From: Halorubrum sp. BOL3-1
Lineage (GTDB): Archaea; Halobacteriota; Halobacteria; Halobacteriales; Haloferacaceae
DNA: 64,000 bases
Reading direction: 5' to 3'
Assembly: GCF_004114375.1 (NCBI RefSeq)
Contig: NZ_CP034692.1
Span: 1,798,001-1,862,000, forward strand
The position numbers and the translations under genes were made by a program. The notes under the pieces were generated by a model that was given only the letters and a program-made list of their open reading frames with translations, was not told where the DNA came from and ran no database searches. Every line of letters starts with the position of its first letter. Positions within the stretch are counted from its first letter, which is position 1. Positions 59,228 through 64,000 of the stretch are shown one piece after another.

Positions 59228-60934
59228 GTGACCGAGGGACCGACGCTGCGTATCGGCGCGGAGACGAGCGGAGGCGACGAGTCCGTGCCCGCGCCCGTGC
59301 CGCCGGACGACCCGGAGGCGTGGTACGCGCCCGACGTCCAGGCGCAGTACGAGGCCGCGCCGGGCGTGGTGGCGACGGTCCGCGAGCGCGACGGCGGGCG
59401 GTTCGGCTACGACGTGCGCGAGCCGCCGCTGTCGCCAGCCGACGAGCGCGCGCTCGACCGCGTCCGCGACCGCTTCTCCGCGGTGCGACACCGCCGCCCG
59501 CTCACGCGGGTCGGGGTAGTCGAGCGCGCCAAACGTGGGTTCGATCCGAAGTACGCGGAGGCGATCGACCGGCTGGTCGACGCGAGCGCGGCCGCGGGCC
59601 GCCGGATCGACTACCACGCGCTGCGGGAGTTCCGGCTGCTCGGGGAGCTCACTCCGGTCGCCTTGGACGACCGGATCGCGGTGGCGGACGTGGGCGACGA
59701 CCGCGAGCTGGTTGTCCACACCGAGACGTTCGCGCCGCTGGAGACCGGGATCGACGCGGACGCCGACTACGTCGAGCGGGTCGCCGCCGAGCGGCTGGCG
59801 CAGTACGCCGTCGAGTTCGCCGGGCTCGCCGTCGACGTGGTCCTCTACCGCGAACGGCTGCTCGGGTCCGACGCGTTCGAGACGAAGTACGCCGTGCTGG
59901 AGCCGGATTTGCTGCCGGGCGACGAGGCGCTCATCGAGGAGTGTAAATCGCGGATCTGGGAGACGACCGTGAGCGACGTGATCGAGGACCGCGAGTCGTT
60001 CGTCGCCGCCCGCGCCCGACGGTTCCTCTCGCGGCGGCTGACCGCGCGCAACACCCGGGCGTGGCTCGACGCCGCGGCCCACCGGGCGAGGGCCGCGCTC
60101 GCGGAGCGGGGGCTGGCCGCGCCGCCGGTCGACTCGCGGTACGCCCGCGACCGCCTCGACGACCTCGCCTACTACGTGCTGCGCGACTTCGTCGGGGAGG
60201 GAATCCTGACGGTGCCGATCCGCGACCCGCACTTAGAGGACGTGGAGGCGAACCGGGTCGGCGAGCGCGTGAAGGTCGTCCCGCGCGCGTCGGTCCTTTC
60301 GGGCGCGGCCGACGAGGCGGCGGGCGGAGAGGCGGCGGGCGGAGAGGCCGGAGGCGACGCCGACGGCGACACGCCCGAGGCCGGAGAGCGCGTGCCGACG
60401 AACCTCGCGTTCGAGGACGAGACGACGTTCGTCAACGTCGTCACCGGGATCGCCGCCCGCGACGGGACGGAGCTGAACGCCTCGACGCCCTCGGCGAAGG
60501 TGAACCTCGAACTCGACGGCGTGCCGCAGACGATCCGGTGTGCGGTGGCGCTCCCGGTCATCTCCGAGGGCGGGCCGCACGTCTCGATCCGGAAGCAGCG
60601 CGCCGACGCGCTCACCCCGGTCGACCTGATCGAGCGGGGCGCGCTGTCCGTCGACCTGGTGACGCTTTTGTGGCTGCTGTACGAACACCGCGGGGTAGTC
60701 CTCTTCGCCGGCCCGACCGGCGTCGGGAAGACGACGCTGCTCAACGCCCACACCCCATTCATCCCGTTCGACGCCCGGCCGGTCTCCGTCGACGAGGGGT
60801 CGCGCGAGGTGCGGCTCCCGCACGAGACGGGCGTCTCGCTCACCACCCGCGACCACGAGGACGCCTACAAGTCGGTGGGGATGGCGGAGCTGATGACCGA
60901 GGCCAATTACCTCAACCCCTCTACTGTGTATTAA
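59228..60934 (+). pseudogene. Type II/IV secretion-type ATPase (GspE/VirB11/ArlI-like) truncated by an integrated element
   Basis: A 568-residue frame of the archaeal pilus/secretion ATPase group. The N-terminal ~300 residues are the family's extended domain (DPEAWYAPDVQAQYEAAPGVV and others), followed by VDLVTLLWLLYEHRGVVLFAGPTGVGKTTLLNAH, the Walker A site. It then runs FDARPVSVDEGSREVRLPHE and LTTRDHEDAYKSVGMAEL, and stops at ANYLNPSTVY. In intact relatives the chain continues with the Walker B and a C-terminal ATPase half of about 150 residues or more; here that is cut off at about 60,916, replaced by sequence of the integrated element. The product would be inactive unless the element is excised. 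A small GGCGGAGA tandem repeat lies at about 60,320. Confidence 0.8.
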
Positions 60935-60977
60935 CAGCGCAAACACTAAGTGGGAAAGGTAGAGTTGTCGAAGGGAG

Positions 60978-61502
60978 ATGGGCGAGAAGACAACCGTAGC
61001 GTTTCGAGTGGACGAGTCGGTCAAACAAGAGTGGGAAGCCGCCGCAGACGGGCCGGAATACGACAGTCTTAGCCACCTGATACGGCTATCAGTCCAAAAA
61101 GAGATAACAGATACTGAGACGGCAGAAACGGACGCACAAGCGGGCGTCAGTCTGGCGGAGAATAGTGAGGTACTTGATTCACTTACCCGACTGGAAAGGA
61201 CAGTTGAGAACATACAGGACGACATGGAAGCGGTCAGCCGCGAAAGTCGTTCTGAGGAACTATACAATCTGGAACAGGTACTTCTTGAGATTTTACCCAC
61301 CTACACTTCCAGCAAACAGGACTTACAGAATCCAACTGAAACCGACATAGAAACCATCACGCCAGAGGAAGTAGCAGCCCGGATTGACGCCGACGAACAA
61401 GACGTTTCAGACGCACTCAACCGTCTTTCGGACAACACCGGACAGGTGAGAGAACTACAAATGGGGTTTGACAGTAAAACGCACTACGTGGGGTTGGAGT
61501 GA
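60978..61502 (+). CDS. Ribbon-helix-helix protein with C-terminal helical region
   Basis: A 174-residue protein. The N-terminal MGEKTTVAFRVDESVKQEWEAAADGPEYDSLSHLIR is a ribbon-helix-helix DNA-binding motif with the typical RVDE strand. A central coiled-coil-like section (LDSLTRLERTVENIQDDMEAVS) and a C-terminal winged-helix-like part (ITPEEVAARIDADEQDVSDALNRLSDN) follow. In mobile elements such proteins control integration or plasmid partition. Its TGA overlaps the integrase ATG (TGATG), so they are coupled and it probably regulates or assists the integrase. Confidence 0.8.
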   Translation: MGEKTTVAFRVDESVKQEWEAAADGPEYDSLSHLIRLSVQKEITDTETAETDAQAGVSLAENSEVLDSLTRLERTVENIQDDMEAVSRESRSEELYNLEQVLLEILPTYTSSKQDLQNPTETDIETITPEEVAARIDADEQDVSDALNRLSDNTGQVRELQMGFDSKTHYVGLE

Positions 61503-62506
61503 TGAATACTGAGTCTGTCATAGCCGAGTTTCGAGACCGACAGTTGACTAAGAAGGCCGAAAGCACCGCATCAAGTTACACCAATACAGTTGAGAATTGG
61601 GCGGAGTGGCTGGCAAATCCGGAACAGAAAGATTACGATGTTAATAGACGTGATAGGAACTCTAAGACTCTTTACAACGCCACAACGGGAGACCTCCGGA
61701 TACACCTTCGGCAGCAGTTACAGGCAGGCATGGCCGGGGGAACCGTACGAAATCGCAGATGGGCCATATCGTCGTTCTATCAGGAATTGGAAAAAATTGC
61801 TGGTGAGGGTTATGATATACCTGATTTCGAGAACCCCGCCGAAGACCTTGATACCTCAAGCTGGCAGACTCTAAGCGGCGAGTCAAAGAAAGCAAAGGAA
61901 TTGAAGGAGGTCTATTATTTAGAGTCGGGGGAAATCGACCGACTGGCAAAGAACGCACCAAACCCGAAGCTCCGCAATGAACTGATTATCCGGCTGCTAT
62001 ATCACACGGGGCTACGGCGAGGTGAACTGGCAGAAACCCGTCTGAAAGACATAGATACAGAGGAACGGGCTATCAATATTCATGCTTCAAAAACTCATCT
62101 GAACCGCACCGTCTACTACCAGTCATCTCTTGATACTCTAATGAATCGGTGGGTCAATGTTAAGCGGAAAGCGTTGGCGACAGCTGGAAGTGAGTACCTA
62201 TTTCCGACATACAAGACAGAGCAAATCAAGCCAAAACAGATTAACAGAACCGTGCGAAAAGCGGCAGACAACGCGGGGCTTCAGGAACAAGTCTACACCA
62301 ATGCGGAGGGTAACGAACAAATGAAAGTCACCGCTCACGTTCTCCGCCACAGTTTCGCAGTACAGAGTCTCAAGAACGGCATGGACACACGGACGTTACA
62401 GAAGCTATTGGGTCATGCTAAGATTGAGACAACCGAGCGGTATCTTCGGCTGGCAAAGTCAGACGTGAGAGACGCCGCACGGAAGTATGGGGCAGGGACA
62501 GAGTAG
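61502..62506 (+). CDS. Tyrosine recombinase/integrase (XerC/D-like)
   Basis: A 334-residue integrase. The SAM-like core-binding domain is residues 1-145. Catalytic residues are all recognisable: Arg in HTGLRRGELAETRL (about 179), Lys near ASKTHL, His-x-x-Arg in HVLRHSFAVQSL, His in LGHAKIETTERYL and the Tyr in ERYLRL. The length matches archaeal Xer-type integrases. The ATG at 61502 overlaps the RHH stop. It most likely carries out integration into, and excision from, the ATPase gene. Confidence 0.93.
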   Translation: MNTESVIAEFRDRQLTKKAESTASSYTNTVENWAEWLANPEQKDYDVNRRDRNSKTLYNATTGDLRIHLRQQLQAGMAGGTVRNRRWAISSFYQELEKIAGEGYDIPDFENPAEDLDTSSWQTLSGESKKAKELKEVYYLESGEIDRLAKNAPNPKLRNELIIRLLYHTGLRRGELAETRLKDIDTEERAINIHASKTHLNRTVYYQSSLDTLMNRWVNVKRKALATAGSEYLFPTYKTEQIKPKQINRTVRKAADNAGLQEQVYTNAEGNEQMKVTAHVLRHSFAVQSLKNGMDTRTLQKLLGHAKIETTERYLRLAKSDVRDAARKYGAGTE

Positions 62507-62590
62507 GACTAACGCGGGTCAGATTATGTTCGCCAATAATGGGTTCTAAGCAGTAGAGTTCAACCGAGCCAGTAAGCAGTATAAATCTGG

Positions 62591-63214
62591 TTAAGAATTA
62601 AGAAAATCGTACAGTCTTATCGTCTGCTTTGGATGGTTATACAGTACCTTTCTCTGTATTTGGCCCACAAATGTACCGTCTCCATCCCCCAACAACTCAC
62701 GATACCCTTCGATAAAGTGTTTCTCACCAAGCCTTTGTAGAGTGTGGTAATCTGCTATGCTTTCTTCAATTCGAAGAGCAATCAAAAAGCCAGTAAATGA
62801 CAAAATGAAGGGCCATAGAAGCTCAACCAGTATCATAGGAGACGCTCTCCCAAGGACAATGCCAAGAGCTAATTGAAAAATATTATACAAAACTAAGAGT
62901 AAAATCGCAAGTAGTCCCCAAAGAATAGTCTTCCATATTATATTCCTATTTTTGTGGCTCAGCTCATGTGACAGAAGCAGTTGCTGCGCCCGAGGAGAGA
63001 GAGATTCAGTTTTGGATAGGTTCCAAAGAATTGTGCCGAACGGAGTTGCCTGCGCAAATGCTGGGCAATCTTTATCGAAGGTGTACACTTGGATAGTCTC
63101 GTTGAGTAGCGTAATCTCTTTTTTTCCTTGTAAGGTGGTACGTTTTGTAAATATCGCATATATCCACGTTAGGACATATTTAAAGAACTCTACAGGGTTG
63201 TAGTTGGGACTCAT
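62591..63214 (-). CDS. Membrane-bound M48-like zinc metalloprotease on the element
   Basis: A 207-residue protein. The zinc site is LLLSHELSHKNRN (HExxH, about residues 81-85) and the third-ligand region may be RIEESIADYHTLQRLGE. Two hydrophobic segments at about 95-118 and 130-147 make it a membrane protein, as in HtpX/M48 proteases, though shorter. Its DNA is markedly AT-rich, unlike chromosomal genes. Homologs in halophilic mobile elements may process surface proteins; that is a guess. The N-terminal part (NPVEFFKYVLTWIYAIFTKR) is also hydrophobic. Confidence 0.7.
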   Translation of the reverse strand: MSPNYNPVEFFKYVLTWIYAIFTKRTTLQGKKEITLLNETIQVYTFDKDCPAFAQATPFGTILWNLSKTESLSPRAQQLLLSHELSHKNRNIIWKTILWGLLAILLLVLYNIFQLALGIVLGRASPMILVELLWPFILSFTGFLIALRIEESIADYHTLQRLGEKHFIEGYRELLGDGDGTFVGQIQRKVLYNHPKQTIRLYDFLNS

Positions 63215-63313
63215 ATAGTAATGGTATGTTTTTAACTATAAACTATTTCTGGAAATTTACAACAGCGGCCCCACGCACCGCAGCGGCCGCCCACACCTTC
63301 TCGATGTTCTCCT

Positions 63314-63736
63314 TCAGACTGTTTGTTCTGCTGAGCCGTCGCCCGCGTGACGTTTCCTGTGTTCCGCCGGCGTTAGTACCTCAACGTTCTCAAGCGTGTT
63401 GTGCCACTCTACGCCGCTCTTGTGGTGTACGTGCTTGTCTTCCAACTCGGCCAATTCATCTACTTTCAACGTTGCCAGTAGCCGGTGAACCCGTACTTCA
63501 TCGTACCTCCCGCTGGCCCGACACCGCCAACGTTCGTAGCCGCTTGGGTTCATGTCGAACGCGGCTGTATCAGGCTTCTCAATATCGAACTTGTTACGCC
63601 AGCGGTTGATTGTGGAACTACTAACTCCACACTCAGCGGCTATCTCTGCCTGAGAACGGTCTTCCGCAACGTATTGCTGTTCGAGCCACTCTGCGTTTTT
63701 GTACTGTTCGTCGGTCGTGTTCTGCGTAATGCTCAT
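63314..63736 (-). CDS. HNH endonuclease with N-terminal helix-turn-helix
   Basis: A 140-residue protein. The N-terminal HTH is EQYVAEDRSQAEIAAECGVSSSTINRWRNKF, of the type used to contact DNA. A middle part (NPSGYERWRCRASGRYDEVRVHRLLATL) resembles AP2/HNH-linked domains. The HNH core is DKHVHHKSGVEWHNTLENVEVLTPAEHRKRH. This architecture is common in haloviruses and plasmids, possibly a homing-type nuclease. The frame stays in the element and has its own start at 63736. Confidence 0.85.
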   Translation of the reverse strand: MSITQNTTDEQYKNAEWLEQQYVAEDRSQAEIAAECGVSSSTINRWRNKFDIEKPDTAAFDMNPSGYERWRCRASGRYDEVRVHRLLATLKVDELAELEDKHVHHKSGVEWHNTLENVEVLTPAEHRKRHAGDGSAEQTV

Positions 63737-63767
63737 TTAGAAATTGAGTGAAGGCATTACCGTCGAA

Positions 63768-63805
63768 GGGGGGACGGAAGCGGCTAACAGCCGCAGTCTC
63801 CCCCC
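63768..63805. other. Nested GC-rich hairpin in the element
   Basis: GGGGGGA (63768-63774) pairs with TCCCCCC (63799-63805), and inside it GCGGCT/AGCCGC pair around AAC. The structure lies just upstream of the HNH gene on the opposite side from its coding region. It could be a terminator, a replication or transfer origin, or part of an attachment region; there is no T-run after it in plus orientation. The remaining 63806-64000 has no recognisable gene. Confidence 0.45.
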
Positions 63806-64000
63806 TGAGACGGGTTACATCCATCAGCCGCGCCAGCGGTCCGGCTACTTCCTAAAGGCTCTTAGACGCGTAACACGGGCGCAGAAATCCGGGTTGTGTT
63901 CCCCGTCAGACTGCGTTCCCTCCCGTGGCGGCCTACCACCGAAAGCTGAGACGCGAGAGTCCTGCCTGATTGACATGGACCCATTACCTCAAACGGATGT

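Larger units (their letters stand above)
60916..64000 (+). mobile_element. Integrated element (provirus or plasmid-like), left end in the window
   Basis: From about 60.92 kb the base composition turns AT-rich and the genes change character: RHH protein, tyrosine integrase, membrane metalloprotease, HNH nuclease. The left junction lies at about 60,905-60,918, where the ATPase reading ceases to match its family (after NYLNP), so the element used a protein-coding gene as its target. The integrase sits next to the left end as typical. The other end is beyond base 64000, so length, attR and cargo are unknown. The tail 63806-64000 has no clear gene, only a possible start (ATG 63976, MDPLPQTD). Confidence 0.75.

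Noticed and set aside
59228-60934. Treating the secretion ATPase as intact with an unusual C-terminus
   Set aside because: The final residues after NYLNP do not resemble the family, and the Walker B half is missing exactly where the AT-rich element begins.
60906-63993. A 10-bp identical sequence ATTACCTCAA at 60906 and 63984, possibly attL/attR of the element
   Set aside because: After the second copy the DNA does not continue the interrupted ATPase gene (no NPDVE-like reading), and 10 bp can match by chance within this length. The real right end is probably beyond the window.

Overview
The window is chromosomal DNA of an extremely halophilic archaeon, most likely a Halorubrum or close relative. 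It is GC-rich with strong G/C preference at third codon positions, the predicted proteins are acidic, and the gene set is archaeal and haloarchaeal: TFB, NreA, a SAMP ubiquitin-like protein, ADP-forming acetyl-CoA synthetase, a bat-type helix-turn-helix regulator and an Htr transducer. Many genes have a TATA-like box about 25-30 nt upstream of the ATG and no Shine-Dalgarno sequence, which fits leaderless transcripts.

Layout. 0.1-9.3 kb is housekeeping: rRNA methyltransferase rlmE, a SAMP/GNAT pair, gatB, pyrE, a MoxR ATPase, tRNA-Ser(CGA), and a CBS-protein/glyS/dolichol-kinase operon. 9.5-18.3 kb holds small regulator-like proteins, a succinylglutamate-desuccinylase-like/thrC/panE run, a caspase-fold (CHAT) protein whose 3' end overlaps a tiny membrane-peptide gene, pyrophosphatase and a PadR regulator. 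18.4-31.9 kb holds rnhA with its partner, mobB, a macro-domain protein, a TFB lacking its zinc ribbon, nreA, a radical SAM protein, DUF373-type membrane proteins and the acd/phosphotransacetylase-like operon. 32-39 kb is signalling: a PAS histidine kinase, two divergent HTH regulators around a palindrome, a graveyard of toxin-antitoxin-like fragments, and a transducer operon whose sensory-rhodopsin-like partner has lost the retinal lysine. 39.8-45 kb is a lactate unit (lctP permease and a giant D-lactate dehydrogenase/Fe-S protein). 46-59 kb holds a malyl-CoA-lyase-type enzyme, an ABC-2 exporter, a cobalamin-binding-like protein, a methyltransferase, a CARF-like regulator, an alcohol dehydrogenase, SppA/DUF4350 and MscS. 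From about 60.92 kb to the end an AT-richer integrated element (RHH protein, tyrosine integrase, membrane metalloprotease, HNH endonuclease) interrupts a secretion-ATPase gene. Its right end is outside the window.

Most unusual points. (1) The SRII-like protein paired with an HtrII-like transducer has Arg at the retinal-lysine site but keeps the Tyr expected to contact the transducer, so it looks like a receptor repurposed for a non-retinal signal. (2) The CHAT protease changes from about 67% to 34% GC in its last ~85 codons, directly against a convergent 43-residue hydrophobic peptide gene. This could be an exchangeable protease-tail/peptide cassette. (3) A family of dispersed repeats occurs four times in intergenic gaps, with conserved blocks and three hairpins whose sequences differ while pairing is kept. 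(4) A SAMP2-like protein carries six residues after its diglycine. (5) One TFB lacks all zinc-ribbon cysteines.

No CRISPR array, rRNA gene or complete IS transposase was found. Database names are from memory of the families and none was searched here.
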